NCBI GenBank assembly: GCA_024734555.1
Contig: JANPWX010020521.1
Coordinates: 830,489 to 894,488 of the forward strand
From: Trochalopteron elliotii
Lineage: Eukaryota; Chordata; Aves; Passeriformes; Leiothrichidae
Length of the DNA: 64,000 nt
Direction of reading: 5' to 3'
Numbering within the stretch: the first letter of the stretch is position 1; the number at the start of each line of letters is the position of its first letter. Shown here piece after piece: positions 1-13,500 of this stretch. The notes beneath the pieces are model-generated. The model worked only from the letters and a program-made list of their open reading frames with translations, searched no databases and had not been told where the DNA came from. The position numbers and the translations under genes are program-made.

Positions 1-1654
1 GAGAGAGCAGAACTGTTGGAACTTGTGTAAAATTATTAAATATAAAATTATAATCAACTTTAATTAATGTTTATTGCATACAAAGTGAAACAGCTTGTTA
101 AAAGTAAACCCGTTTTCCTTGCAGTCTGAGTGAGATAAAAGAACAGTTTTAAATAAAATTGACCTTATCTCTTAAAATGCTGTTAACGAAATACTCTCTT
201 CCTAACGGGAGGAGCTCTCTAGTTACAACTGAGGACAATATTGGAATTACAATAGAGGTTATTGGATAAACTCTGATGTGCTATTAGGACAGGTATTGAA
301 TATTCTTAAAAAGAGAGTCACAGCCCCATGGACACTCTGACCTCCAAGGACCACTGACCTCCAGTCACTGGCACCTAGACACTACACACACACAGGGAGC
401 AGGAAGCCCTCCATTCAGGACAAGCTGTAAATGGGATTTAGTAAGAATATGGGATTGAGTGTACTCAAAAGACATGTCCACACAACTGTATCAGCCAGTC
501 AGCTGTTTAGATGTCACTGTGCCTTTCTGTCCCCTGTGCTTTCCTGTGCTGAAACATCACCTCAGTCCGTCTGTTTTCATGCCTTTGAAACTTTCTTGCC
601 CATCCTTGGATTTCCTGCCATCCTGCAATAAGTGTTCTACAGTTACAGAAGGCTCTTCCCCTGGATCCCACAAAGTATACTACATCCCCAGTCCAAAAGG
701 GGTAGAGAGATGCTCCCTTAGACTCCCCTGAGCATCACAGCTGGGCCATGGGATAGTGGGTCCCCTGGGAGAGTCCTGGGAAGAGCCTGGACAGGGCACA
801 GTTCCCACCTGGCTTTGGGCTCCTGTGTTCCTCTGGCTGTGTTGAGGTGGGCTCTAATGGGCTGGTGGCTCCTTGGGAGCAGCCAGGGCAAGGTGTTCCC
901 AGGTCCTTCCATGAGCCACTGGCTCCCTACACTCCACCCAGGGGATGAGCAAGGGAACGCACTGTAACCTGTGAAGTTTACGCACTTCTGTGACAATGGG
1001 GAGATCCATAAGCAAAAGTTTTCTATCAGATTCATTTCATGAGGGATATGCATGCTTACGGCTGTTCATGAATGGATGGAGTTTAATGTGTAATTGGCTG
1101 CCCACTGCAGTGGCAACCTATCTCAGTCTAACATCTGCCAAGTACAAGGACATCTTCTGGAGACAATGATTCTGCTTGTAAAAGGCACAGTGTATTTTAA
1201 AAAGACTTTGAACAGCTTTATAAACATCAAAATAATCATACCATCTGAGAGACAGGCAGGTGATACTGTTCTATTTTCTAAGTGGAAAAGCTGAGAAAAA
1301 TATTATATAAATCTCTTACCAGAGATGACATAACTCTAGAACAGACATAAGAGTAAAGAAAAAAATCTTATCTACAGATGTTCTACTGGTATGGGAAGCA
1401 GGGAATCTGATTTCAAATCTCTGTGGTAAGTACCGGCACACAAATGCCCATACATTTGATCAAAGTTGATGCTGAAATATTAGACCAGTCTAGCAGACAA
1501 TACAACAAAAACGTGTCAGCAAATTTTAGTTGAGTCACTGAACACGACCACTGTTAATTAATCATAGCATTTGATAAGTCCAGGAGGAAAGTCTTTTAAC
1601 TTGCTAAAAAAGTATCTATCTTGAAATACATTATTTTTCTTTGACATTTTGCAG
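1..1654 (+). other. APC: APC intron sequence
   Basis: This sequence lies upstream of the first APC exon in the window. No further APC exon, such as the preceding 78-bp or 140-bp ARM exons, was recognised. A GC-richer patch at about 700-960 has no clear identity. It is treated as intron. Confidence 0.7.
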
Positions 1655-1771
1655 GTCATTGCAAGTGTGTTGAGGAACTTGTCCTGGCGAGCAGACGTAA
1701 ATAGTAAAAAGACTCTAAGAGAAGTTGGAAGTGTGAAAGCATTGATGGAATGTGCTTTAGAAGTTAAGAAG
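1655..1771 (+). CDS. APC: APC exon of 117 bp (ARM repeats)
   Basis: The exon is preceded by a pyrimidine-rich tract ending in GCAG (1651-1654) and followed by the donor GTATCT at 1772. It encodes exactly 39 codons, starting VIASVLRNLSW and ending ALEVKK, which is part of an armadillo repeat. Its length equals the human 117-bp exon. It is in phase 0 at both ends. Confidence 0.97.
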
Positions 1772-4700
1772 GTATCTTCCATAAGTGATTAAATTGAATT
1801 TTGGAGATACTGAATTTATTTTACACAAAACACTAATATTGTTTGACCATTTTTGATAACAGCAGTTGGTAAAACAGTTGATGTGGTTCAGGTAATTTGC
1901 TTTGAAGAAAAGTTTGATTTAACATAGCAGCAGACCACAATGGAGCAGTTGCACCTCAGAACTAGTGTTGCTATGATTTTATTTTTGAGGGTTGATCTCT
2001 TTTGCTTTTCAATTGCATGAGCTGTGCTGTTAAAATAGTCTTTTTTATAATTTTGTTATTTAATAAAAGCTCTTTTCAGTTAGTTACTAGGTATCTACAA
2101 CTTCTTTGGTGTGTAGATAGGAGTATATTGCATCCCAGAGACTCCTGACAGCTGGTGTTCAAGCTTTTTCTATCATTGTGGCAGCAAACAAGTATTGAGG
2201 CTCATATTTCTGCTGTGTCTGGGGCAGTACTAAATCTATAGCTGAAGGAAGGAGCAAAGTGAACAAAATATGTGTGCTCTGCTGCCTGCACCCAGCTTAC
2301 CACCCCACAGAGCAGAATTAGAATGTACACAGCTCCTTGAAGGTAACTTAATGTGTTTCTGAGAGCTTCAGATCAATAGCTGAAAACTTCTCCTGTCATG
2401 TTGCTGTTTTCCTAGGAATCCACCCTGAAAAGCGTTCTGAGTGCCTTATGGAATTTGTCAGCACACTGCACTGGGAACAAAGCTGACATATGTGCTGTTG
2501 ATGGTGCTCTTGCATTTCTGGTTGGCACACTGACATACCGGAGCCAAACAAACACTTTAGCCATCATAGAAAGTGGAGGAGGAATACTAAGAAATGTTTC
2601 TAGCCTAATTGCTACTAATGAGGATCATAGGTAGGTACACCTCTTACAATTTTTAGCGGTTTCACATGTATATTTAATAGACAGTTTCTATGACCAAGCC
2701 TGCATATGAATGCATGTATTAAGTATAGTAACTACAACCAGCTAATTTGTAATACACTTGATAAGGTGTTGATTTCACTTACATCACAGGAATATGCAAA
2801 TAGATTAAGAACTGATGCTTGTTAATGATGAACTGTACTAAAAGCTAACTATGCATATTTGTAATAGGATTTGGTTAGCATTCAGGTAAAAGCTAGTGGA
2901 AATACAAGTTACTTGCATTGGAGAATTCTTAATTATCCTTTGTAAGGACAAAACTTGTCTCCAGAATAATAGGTTTCTGTTTTGCTTTGTCTCTTACCCT
3001 TTTGAAATGCCACTTACAGATGTTTGTTTTCAATTACTTAACACCAGGCAAATCTTACGAGAGAACAGCTGCTTACAAACCTTGTTACAACACTTGAAGT
3101 CACACAGTTTGACAATAGTTAGTAATGCATGTGGGACCCTGTGGAATCTCTCTGCTCGAAATGCGAAGGATCAGGAGGCCCTGTGGGATATGGGAGCCGT
3201 GAGCATGCTGAAAAACCTGATTCACTCAAAACACAAAATGATAGCCATGGGTAGTGCCGCAGCTCTACGGAACCTCATGGCAAACAGGCCAGCAAAGTAC
3301 AAGGATGCCAACATTATGTCTCCAGGATCAAGCCTCCCATCCCTCCATGTCAGAAAGCAAAAGGCACTGGAAGCAGAATTAGATGCTCAGCATTTATCAG
3401 AGACTTTTGACAATATTGATAACTTAAGCCCAAAAGCATCTCACCGCAATAAACAGAGACATAAGCAAAATATATACAGTGAGTATGTCCTGGATGCGAG
3501 CCACCACGATGATGGGGTGTGCAGGTCAGAGAACTTCAATGCTGGCAATATGACTGTGCTCTCACCATATGTAAATACTACAGTATTGCCTGGCTCCTCT
3601 TCCAGTAGGGGAAACGCAGAAAATTCTCGATCTGAGAAAGACAGGAGTGTTGAAAGGGATCGAACAGTAGGTTTAAATACCTATCATCAAGCTGCAGAGA
3701 ATACTGGGAATTCCTCTAAGAGAATAGGAATGCAGATTTCTACTGCTGCAGCTCAGATTGCCAAAGTTATGGAAGAAGTAACAAGCATGCACATTCCACA
3801 GGAAGACAGAAGTTCTGGTTCCTCTTCTGAAATACACTGTTTGACAGAAGATAGAAATGCCCAGAGGAGATCAGCCTCTGCCCATACTCACTCAAATACG
3901 TACTTTCCGAAATCTGAGAACTCAAACAGGACATGTCCTGTGCCTTATACAAAAATGGAATACAAGAGAGCTTCAAATGATAGTTTAAATAGTGTCAGCA
4001 GCAGTGATGGCTATGGTAAAAGAGGCCAAATGAAACCTTCCATTGAGTCTTACTCCGAAGATGATGAAAGTAAATTCTGCAGTTATGGCCAATATCCAGC
4101 TGACTTGGCACACAAGATTCATAGTGCAAATCACATGGATGACAATGATGGAGAGCTAGACACTCCTATTAATTATAGTCTTAAATACTCAGATGAGCAG
4201 TTAAATTCTGGAAGGCAGAGTCCCTCCCAGAATGAAAGATGGACAAGACCTAAGCATATAATAGATGATGAAATGAAACAAAATGAGCAAAGACAGTCAA
4301 GGAACCAAAATGCACCCTACTCTGTTTATACTGAAAGTGGAGATGATAAACACATGAAATATCAGACACCTTTTGGACAGCAGGAGTGCGTCTCTTCCTT
4401 TAGATCAAGAGGATCCAGTGGCTCAGATCAGAACAGAGTAGGCCCAGCTCTTGGAATGAATCAGAAAGTAAACCAGTCCTTGTGTCAGGTTGATGATTAT
4501 GATGATGATAAGCCAACCAACTACAGTGAACGTTATTCTGAGGAGGAGCAACATGAAGAGGAAGACAGACCAACTAATTACAGCATAAAGTACAACGAAG
4601 AGGAACATAATGTTGATCAGCCTATTGATTATAGTTTAAAGTATTCAACAGAAGTTCCAGCATCTTCTCAGAAGCCATCTTTTACTTTTTCAAAGACTTC

Positions 4701-7700
4701 TTCAGTGCAACTCAGTAAAACTGACCATATTCCCCCAAGCAGTGGGAGCACATCAGCCCCCACAGCTGGTTCAAAGAGGCAAAACCAGCTTCACCCAGGC
4801 TCTGCACAGAGCAGAAGTGGTCATGCACAGAAGAGCACCTCCTGTAAGACTCCCTCTATTAATCAGGAAACTATACAAACTTACTGCGTGGAAGATACGC
4901 CAATATGTTTTTCAAGGTGTAGCTCTTTGTCATCCTTGTCATCAGCTGAAGATGAAATAGGACGTGATCAATCCACACGTGGCACAGATGCCAATACCAC
5001 ACTGCAGATTGCAGAACTGAAGGAGAACAATGGGGCTCTACCTACAGAAGGTGCAGCCAGTGAAATCACATCAACAGCACAACACATCAGAACAAAATCC
5101 ACCAGACTTCAGACTTCTAGCTTGTCTCCTTCTGATTCCTCTAGACATAAAGCTGTTGAATTTTCTTCAGGTGCCAAATCTCCCTCAAAGAGTGGTGCCC
5201 AGACTCCTAAAAGTCCACCAGAACATTATGTACAGGAAACACCACTCATGTTCAGCAGATGTACTTCTGTAAGTTCCCTGGATAGTTTTGAAAGCCGTTC
5301 AATTGCTAGTTCAGTTCAGAGTGAGCCTTGCAGTGGAATAGTAAGTGGAATTATAAGTCCCAGTGACCTTCCAGACAGCCCTGGACAAACAATGCCTCCA
5401 AGCAGAAGTAAAACACCACCACCTGCACAGGGAGTTCAAGTAAAAAGAGAGATACCTAAAGGAAAAGCAACCACTACAGAGAAGAGAGAGGCTGGTCCTA
5501 GACAGGCAGCAGTAAATGCAGCTGTTCAAAGAGTTCAAGTACTGCCAGATGCTGATACACTATTACATTTTGCCACAGAAAGCACACCAGATGGGTTTTC
5601 TTGCTCTTCTAGCCTGAGTGCTCTGAGCCTTGATGAGCCATTTATACAGAAAGATGCAGAGTTAAGAATTATGCCTCCAGTTCATGAAAATGAGCATGGA
5701 AATGAAGCAGAACATGAACAGTCAGATGATACAAAGGATAACCAGGAGAAGAAAGCAGAGAAGCCAACTGAAGCAGAAAAAGATATTCTGGATGATTCTG
5801 ATGATGATATTGAAATACTGGAAGCATGTATTATTTCTGCAATGCCAACAAAGTCTTCACGTAAAGCCAAAAAGCCTTCTCAAGCATCTGCTCCAAAAAT
5901 ACCTCCTCCTGTGGCCAGAAAGCCCAGCCAGCTGCCAGTTTACAAACTTTTGCCTTCACAAAGCAGACTGCAATCACAAAGGCATGTGACTTTTACACCA
6001 GGAGATGATATGCCACGGGTATATTGTGTTGAGGGTACACCAATAAATTTTTCAACAGCCACATCTCTGAGTGACCTGACAATAGAATCCCCCCCAAGTG
6101 AGTTGGCTAATGCAGACAATGTGGGTGTGGGAGCAGAGTCAGGCGAGTTTGAAAAGCGGGACACCATTCCTACAGAAGGCAGAAGTACTGACGATTCTCA
6201 GAGAGCAAAAAGCTCAGCTGTGACTCCCCTTGGCCTGGATGATGACAAAACAGAAGAGGGTGATATTTTGGCTGAGTGCATTAACTCAGCTATGCCAAAA
6301 GGAAAAAGTCACAAACCTTTTAGAGTGAAGAAGATAATGGATCAAATTCAACAAGCTTCTTCATCCCCAAGTAATAAAAACCAACCAGAAGGTGAGAAAA
6401 AGAAGCCGACATCACCAGTAAAGCCTGTTTCCCAAAACAATGAATACAGAGCACGTGTCCGAAAAAGCACAGAGCCTAAAAGCAATGCTAGTAATGAAAG
6501 AGGCTATGCAGAGAACAGAGATGCAAAGAAACAGAACCTTAAAAATAATTCAAGAGATTTTCATGACAAATTGCCAAATAACGAAGAGCGTGTAAGAGGT
6601 ACCTTTGCATTTGATTCCCCTCATCATTACACACCTATTGAGGGGACTCCTTACTGTTTTTCACGAAATGATTCCCTGAGTTCTTTAGATTTTGATGATG
6701 ATGATGTTGACCTTTCAAAGGAGAAGGCGGAATTAAGAAAAGGAAAAGAAGGAGAGGAAACTGAAAGTAAAGATTGCTCTAATGCAGAGCAGTCTTCAAA
6801 TCTGCAACCAAGTAACAGGACACAAGTTTGTCAAAAACATCCAGTGGGCAGAAGCCAGACAAAAACTTTCTCTCAGTCAGCTAAAAATATTCCAGACAGA
6901 GGAGCAGCTACAGATGAGAAAATGCAGAATTTTGCTATTGAAAACACACCTGTTTGTTTTTCTCGCAATTCGTCTCTTAGCTCCCTCAGTGATATTGATC
7001 AAGAAAACAATAACAACAAAGAAGGGGAACCTGCAAAATGTCCCGAGGCTCCTGAGCCACAGGTGGAATCCAACAGACCACAGGCTTCTGGTTATGCACC
7101 TAAATCATTTCATGTTGAAGATACTCCTGTGTGCTTCTCTAGAAACAGCTCTCTGAGTTCTCTTAGCATTGATTCAGAAGATGATCTTCTGCAGGAATGC
7201 ATTAGTTCTGCTATGCCTAAAAAGAAAAAGCCCTCAAGAATGAAGAGTGACGGTGAAAAAAATAGTTCCAGAAACACAGGTGGTATACTAGCAGAAGATT
7301 TAACACTGGATTTGAGAGAGATACAGAGGCCAGATTCAGAACATGGTTTTTCGCCTGATTCAGAGAACTTTGACTGGAAAGCTATACAAGAAGGTGCAAA
7401 TTCTATAGTTAGTAGCTTGCATCAAGCTGCAGCTGCTGCATCACTGTCTAGACAAGCTTCATCAGACTCCGACTCTATCCTTTCATTAAAATCTGGTATT
7501 TCTCTAGGGTCACCATTTCATCTTACCCCAGACCAAGAAGAAAAACCTTTCACTAGTAATAAAGGTCCAAGAATTATTAAGCCAGGAGAGAAGAGTACAC
7601 TGGAGTCTAAAAAAGTAGAATCAGAAAGCAGGGGAATCAAAGGAGGGAAGAAAGTGTATAAAAGTATGATCACAGGAAAAGCACGCTCCAATTCAGAAGT

Positions 7701-9606
7701 TTCAAGTTTGAAGCAACCACAGCAGGCAAGTGTACCTTCAATTTCACGTGGTAGAACAATGATTCATATCCCAGGAGTTCGAAATAGTTCTTCAAGTACT
7801 AGTCCTGTTTCCAAAAAAGGACCCCCAATCAAAAACATGAACTCCAAGAGTCCCAGTGAAGGCCAGAGTTTGACTAGTTCTCCAAGAGGAGCCAAATCAT
7901 CAGTGAAACCTGAGCCAGCTCCTGTGACTAGGCAGCCATCAGCATTGAACCACAGTGGATCAAGTAAAGGACCTTCTAGATCAGGATCTAGAGACTCCAC
8001 TCCTTCTAGACCTCAACAGCAGCCATTAAGTAGGCCTCTGCAATCTCCTGGACGAAACTCCATTTCCCCAGGAAGAAATGGTATCAGTCCTCCCAACAAA
8101 CTGTCACAGTTGCCAAGAACATCATCTCCTAGCACAGCTTCAACTAAATCCTCAAGTTCAGGTAGAATGTCATACACACCACCAGGCAGACAGATGAGCC
8201 AGCAAAACCTTACAAAGCAAACTGCCTTACCTAAGAGTACCAGTAGCATTCCACGAAGTGAATCTGCTTCAAAGGGGTTAAACCAAACTCTCAGCACTGG
8301 TGGATCAAACAAAAAGACTGACCTGTCCAGAATGTCGTCTACAAAGTCTAGTGGAAGTGAATCTGACAGGTCTGAGAGACCTGTTCTTGTTCGTCAGTCA
8401 ACTTTTATTAAAGAGGCTCCAAGCCCAACTCTGAGACGGAAATTAGAAGAGTCAGCTTCATTTGAATCTCTGTCGCCTTCCAGACCAGATTCTCCCACAA
8501 GGTCCCAACTGCAGACCCCAGTTTTAAGTCCTTCTCTTCCTGATATGTCTTTATCCACTCACTCACCTGCCCAGAGTAGTGGTTGGCGAAAATTAGCCCC
8601 TAATCAGAGCCCTACTATAGAATATGATGGGAGACCAACAAAGCGTCATGACATAGCTCGTTCCCATTCTGAAAGTCCGTCTAGGCTGCTGATCAACAGA
8701 TCGGGAACGTGGAAACGTGAGCACAGTAAGCATTCCTCATCACTTCCTCGTGTAAGCACTTGGCGAAGGACTGGAAGTTCCTCCTCAATCCTGTCAGCTT
8801 CTTCGGAATCCAGTGAAAAGGCAAAAAGTGAAGATGAAAAGCAGCATGGAGGTTCTCTTCCTGGACACAAGCAAAGTAAAGAAAGCCAAGCACCAGCAAA
8901 AGGTACTTGGAGAAAAATAAAAGAAAACGAAATTCCTCAGATAATGAATGATCCTCAGCATTCTTCTTCAGGTGCCACAAATGGCTCTGATTCCAAAACC
9001 CTCATCTATCAGATGGCTCCAGCTGTCTCAAAGACAGAGGATGTGTGGGTGAGGATAGAGGACTGCCCAATTAACAACCCTCGATCTGGACGGTCCCCAA
9101 CTGGAAATACTCCCCCTGTTATTGACAGTGTTTCAGAGAAAGGGGGTGTGAATGGTAAAGATCCTAAAGAGATTCAAGAAAAGCAAACCCCAGGGAATGG
9201 AAGTGTTCCTGTTCGTACCACTGGCTTAGAAAACCGTCTGAACTCTTTCTTTCAGATAGACAGTCCAGACAAAAAAGGCACTGAAACAAAGCCTCTGCAG
9301 AATAATCCCATTCCTGCACCAGAAATTAATGAAAGTACTGTAAGTGAGCGTACTCCATTCAGTTCCAGTAGCTCAAGCAAACACAGTTCCCCCATTGGTG
9401 CTGTGGCAGCAAGAGTGACTCCTTTCAACTACAACCCAAGCCGCAGGAAGAGCAGCGTGGACAATAGTTCTGCTCGGCCCTCACAGATACCAACCCCAGT
9501 GAATAACAGCACCAAGAAACGTGACACCAAGTCTGAAAACACTGACTCCACTGGAACACAAAGCCCTAAACGTCACTCTGGCTCTTACCTGGTAACTTCT
9601 GTTTAA
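1655..9606 (+). CDS. APC: APC, 3' part: last three coding exons (join 1655..1771, 2416..2630, 3048..9606)
   Basis: APC is the scaffold of the cytoplasmic beta-catenin destruction complex and also binds microtubules and EB1. The three exons sum to 6891 nt, giving 2296 residues plus stop, close to the matching part of the 2843-residue human protein. Features in order: end of the ARM domain (1655-3300), 15-aa beta-catenin repeats with NYS cores (about 4160-4660), 20-aa repeats near 4875, 5220, 5565, 6015, 6625, 6930 and 7105, SAMP Axin-binding motifs near 5830, 6280 and 7200, a Ser/Pro/Arg-rich basic region (about 7700-8700), an SQIP EB1-type motif near 9490, and a C-terminal TSV PDZ ligand before TAA at 9604. 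No frameshift or internal stop was seen. The 5' exons lie upstream of the window. Identification is by direct recognition of long blocks identical to human APC. Confidence 0.98.
1772..3047 (+). other. APC: APC introns between the three exons in the window
   Basis: The introns are 1772-2415 and 2631-3047, each with GT...AG ends. Both are AT-rich and contain no recognisable repeat. Confidence 0.85.
2416..2630 (+). CDS. APC: APC exon of 215 bp (ARM repeats)
   Basis: The acceptor is CCTAG at 2411-2415 and the donor GTAGGT at 2631. The 215-bp exon encodes armadillo repeat sequence from ESTLKSVLSALWNLSAH to ATNEDH and ends two bases into an Arg codon (AG/G) that is completed by the last exon. Its length matches the human exon. 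Confidence 0.97.
3048..9606 (+). CDS. APC: APC last exon (6.56 kb coding)
   Basis: The exon begins after the acceptor ACACCAG (3041-3047). The open frame extends upstream to 2896, but those 152 nt are intron read-through because the protein resumes at the Arg codon split by the splice. This giant uninterrupted last exon is a hallmark of vertebrate APC and holds most regulatory domains: all 15-aa and 20-aa repeats, three SAMP motifs, the basic microtubule-binding region, the EB1-type motif and the PDZ ligand. One visible substitution from the human sequence is Glu to Ala just before the first SAMP (residues EILEACIISAMP, near 5820). Confidence 0.98.
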
Positions 9607-10560
9607 GTGCAACAAAAAAAAAAAAAAAAAAAACACAAAACTGATGTATTATATACAGCAGCTACTTAGAAACTTTGTTTCAAATGAAACAAAAAAAATG
9701 GGGATTTTTTTGTTGTTGTTTTGGTGGATTTTTGTTTGTTTTTTTGGGTTTTTTTGGTCATTTTTATTTGTTGTAAATAGCTTTGATTCTTGTTAGATGG
9801 TCCTTGTTCTGGAAGCCATATTTGATAGTATACTTTGTCTCCAGTGGTGATATTTTGCAGGAATACCTGATTGACAGTTTGGAATAAAAGTGCTAATGCA
9901 AGTGTATTTGTACAGTATGTTTAACATGTATTCCCATGTTTGACATGCGTCCCATCCCATTATCCTTTGAATATTGCTTGTCATCGAAATCATAGAATAG
10001 CACAGATAGAAATGATGCAGTCATATTGCTTTACCAATAATTTCTAGATTACAGACCAACTAAACTACATCAGGGAAGAATTGGTATTATTTATGCAAAA
10101 AAATATACTCATGTTTAGTATTTGTGAGTTCATCTAACCCAATAATTAATCATGTGGCTGTGAAATTCACAGTAATATGGTTTCCGCTGAACAAGCTTTT
10201 TTAGCCTGCTTTTCTGCATGAATGGAACTGATGGTTCATTTTATGAAGTAATGATTAACATTTCTGTGGTCACATAGTGTGCATAGATAGTTATGGTGTA
10301 ACAATTTACACTTTCTTTGTGCTCTGAAAAAGAAAAAAACAACAAAAAAACCTGTGTAACTGTAAAACCTTGAACAAAATTATTTTACCTGAATTAGATT
10401 TTATCTTAAAGTAGGTAGAATTTTTTTGCTATGCTGTAACTTGTTGTATATTCTGGTATTTGAGGTGAGATGGCTGCTCTTTTATTAATGAGACGTGGGT
10501 GATGTCTCAACAGAGACTAAAATGATCATTTCAGAATAAATTATTACTATATGTAAGTTG
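9607..10560 (+). other. APC: APC 3'UTR with two candidate poly(A) signals
   Basis: Downstream of the stop codon the sequence is AT-rich, beginning with a run of about 19 A (9614-9632) and T/G-rich stretches at 9700-9770. Canonical AATAAA hexamers occur at 9883-9888 and 10535-10540, so short and longer 3' ends are both possible. The end coordinate is set about 20 nt past the second hexamer and is an inference; the real 3'UTR could be longer. Confidence 0.6.
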
Positions 10561-13500
10561 TGTGTGTTACTTCTGCATTACATAAAAATACAGGATTTTA
10601 CTTTGAGATATCACCATATAATGTGGTTGTATGCACTTAACACTTAAGGCCTGATTTGGGATAATCCTACACCTCCAATATATGTTCTTCCTTATCACTG
10701 GCAAATGGCTGTTGTAGGATGCTTTTGACATTTGCAGAATCAGGCCCTAGGTCTTCTGTAATATATTTGTAATTGAGACAGTTTCACACATCTCAGGTGC
10801 ATAACAAGGCTAAAGGCAGGGTATTTCCAGTAGCCACGCAGTATAATTGTTCTCATGACTGCAAGCCTAAACAATATTGTATCTATACAAATAATATTTG
10901 TAAAACAAATAATTTTCTGATTGGGGATATAATGTAGAATGTGATATAGTGACTATAAGATGAAATTTTGCTTCTATTTGTGCTCTCTGTGTTTTTTTTT
11001 AATTTATTTTTTAAAAAATTATGAAGGGAAAAATATCGCAAGAATCCCATGGCACCAAGAAATTTATTACCATAGTAGAAAAAGGATTTTATGCAAAACA
11101 TGACATTTTCTGCCTTGAGCCTTTTTGATGCAAATATAGATTGTGCTAGAACAATGCTGAAGAAAAACAGAGTTGTGCTTTAAAAATACAGTCTGAATTT
11201 AGATAAGGATTACTTCAAAGTAGAACATGAGAAAACAGAACATTGACTATTCTGTGCATGTTTGAACAAACCATTAAATGAAATGGTGTAACAGTTTCAT
11301 TGTATCACAACTGGACTGTTCTAAAGGTAGCTTTCTAAATTACTGGTATGTTAGAATACCCTGATTTCAGGAAGCCCTGAAATAGAGCAATATACCTTTA
11401 TGGTAGCTTTAACACAGTTGCAGAGTATATCACTTCTGTGGCTTTTGTACTTCTGATACTGAAATTAATCAATTGAATTCATTTTAGATTTAGGAACACA
11501 ATCAAGAAGCAGACAGAAGTAAATTTATATAAAAGCCAGTACCAAAAATACCTCCTTGGCAGAAGTGGTATCTTACTTGCTCTTTTCTTCTTTGCTTCCT
11601 GTCAGATTTATTTAGAGACATGCCATGTTCCTGTATCACCTCGTGAACTTGTTAAGAAGCAGCACTCCTCATGTTAGCATTTGAAATATTTTGCATACAG
11701 TATCTTCATTAAACTTCTAATATGAATGAATATGAGTGTCCTTTTAAAGATGAGATAGAAACAGATTATGTCATGTGTTTAAAGTCAGAATTTCCTGCTG
11801 GAGTAGAATACAGAACCTCATCCTTGAGTTTTAAATGAAAGACCACTTTTGTTGTAAATGTTTTGATTTTTTTTTTAATCATTATTTTGTGCTGGGCTTT
11901 TAACAACTAATACAAAAATATATGACATAATCCAGAATAGTTTTTTAAGAACAGCATTATGTATTTGTTCTGTCAGTTTAAGAATTAAAGGTAAACTCAG
12001 TCTCAGAAAAGAAATTCTGGTTTCAGTTACTGAAAAATGACTGAAATCAGGTTTTTAATCAGAAGATAACGTGAAACTATAAATAATTGTATGCGTATCA
12101 AACACCAGAATGTCTTTGAAAATTACAGTGGCTTCTTAATATAGACTTGGGGATACTTCATGATCATTATAACTGGAAAGTTTCTCTTAGTATCCACTTA
12201 AGTAAACCTATATTTGTAGCAAAGACAGGCTAGAGAAACTTTCCAACTATAAGGGTAGTGATACACTAAAATATGCTTCCCATGGGAGTTGTTAAATTTC
12301 CATTATAGAAGTTTTAAGAAGAGGTTTATGAAACATCTCAAAGGGATGGACTGTAGTATATTTCATATTGCCTGTGCAGAGATGGGTGATCTTTTGAAAT
12401 CTCTTCTAGATCTACATTTCTCTGATTCTTTGTCTAAAATACTTAGTATCCACTAAGAGCCTTTCAGAATATTTAAAGACATCCATGATGTTTGATTTAT
12501 GATGGGGATATGAAGTTATATTCTATAAGCTTAACTAAAAAACAGATCCCAGAAATATAAAATCAATTACATGAAAAATGGTTGCAATAAGTACATTTGG
12601 TCTTGGATTTTGTTAATGGTGTCACAGTCACAATAGTCAGATTTGATTCATGCTGCTACAGATAATCTCTTATTCCTTGGTTTCATTTGTATGAAGTTGC
12701 AACAGCAGGTAAGAGGACATTATTTATGTTAAGGCAAAACAAAGAATAGCAAGGAGCTAAGGAAACCAAGACTCAATTTACCGTTCTTCAGGGATGCACT
12801 GCCTTTCTTTCTGCCAGTTTTGGTAGAATTTTTTGTGACTTGTGCTCAGACCTTTATTTGTCCTTGAATGAGCTTATCATATTTAGTGCATACCAAACTT
12901 CTACTTTAAAATCAGTTTATACTGAAAAATAACTCAAAAAGCTCTTTTCAGCCTGTCTTCTAGCTTTGTCGTCTTGATGTGAAGACCAGAGATCTGACCT
13001 CCCCAAAATTTGTAATTAGTTCACTTTTTAAAATGTGCTTCCCTTTTAGTTTCTTGCAGTGTGCCACAGTTAAGGTTACTGCCCATTTCTGTGTAAGCTC
13101 TTCTGACTAAATATTGCAATCTTTAAAGGGGAACTAATCTATTTCTTTTTTTCATGTGCAGTTCTCTATTGAGAGTATTTTCCCCTGATAATGCTCACAG
13201 CTCTATCAGGTATGACAACTTGAAAATTGAAAGCCTTGCCACAGTTTCCTGATGAGACTGGAATATTGTTTCAAGCAGGATTTGACTGCAGAATACAAGT
13301 ATAGTTTATGCTGTAAATGTCAGTAAACTGCAGTATTCTTCAACATAGTATCTTTGATGGCCTTGGGAAGTTAGCTGCACTGTCTTTGGTAAAGGAGGAG
13401 GAGGGATAGAAAAGAGACAGTTTCAGAGAGAGTCATGTTGTCCTAGAGATGTACTTTACTTTTTTCCTCAATAATAAGCTGCACCACAGAGAGAACAGCT

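Noticed and set aside
2896..3047. N-terminal extension of the large APC reading frame
   Set aside because: It is intron sequence upstream of a clear acceptor (ACACCAG); the split Arg codon of the previous exon joins at 3048.
9996..10010. AATCATAGAATAG in the APC 3'UTR as a CR1 tail
   Set aside because: The match is too short and no CR1 3'UTR sequence follows.
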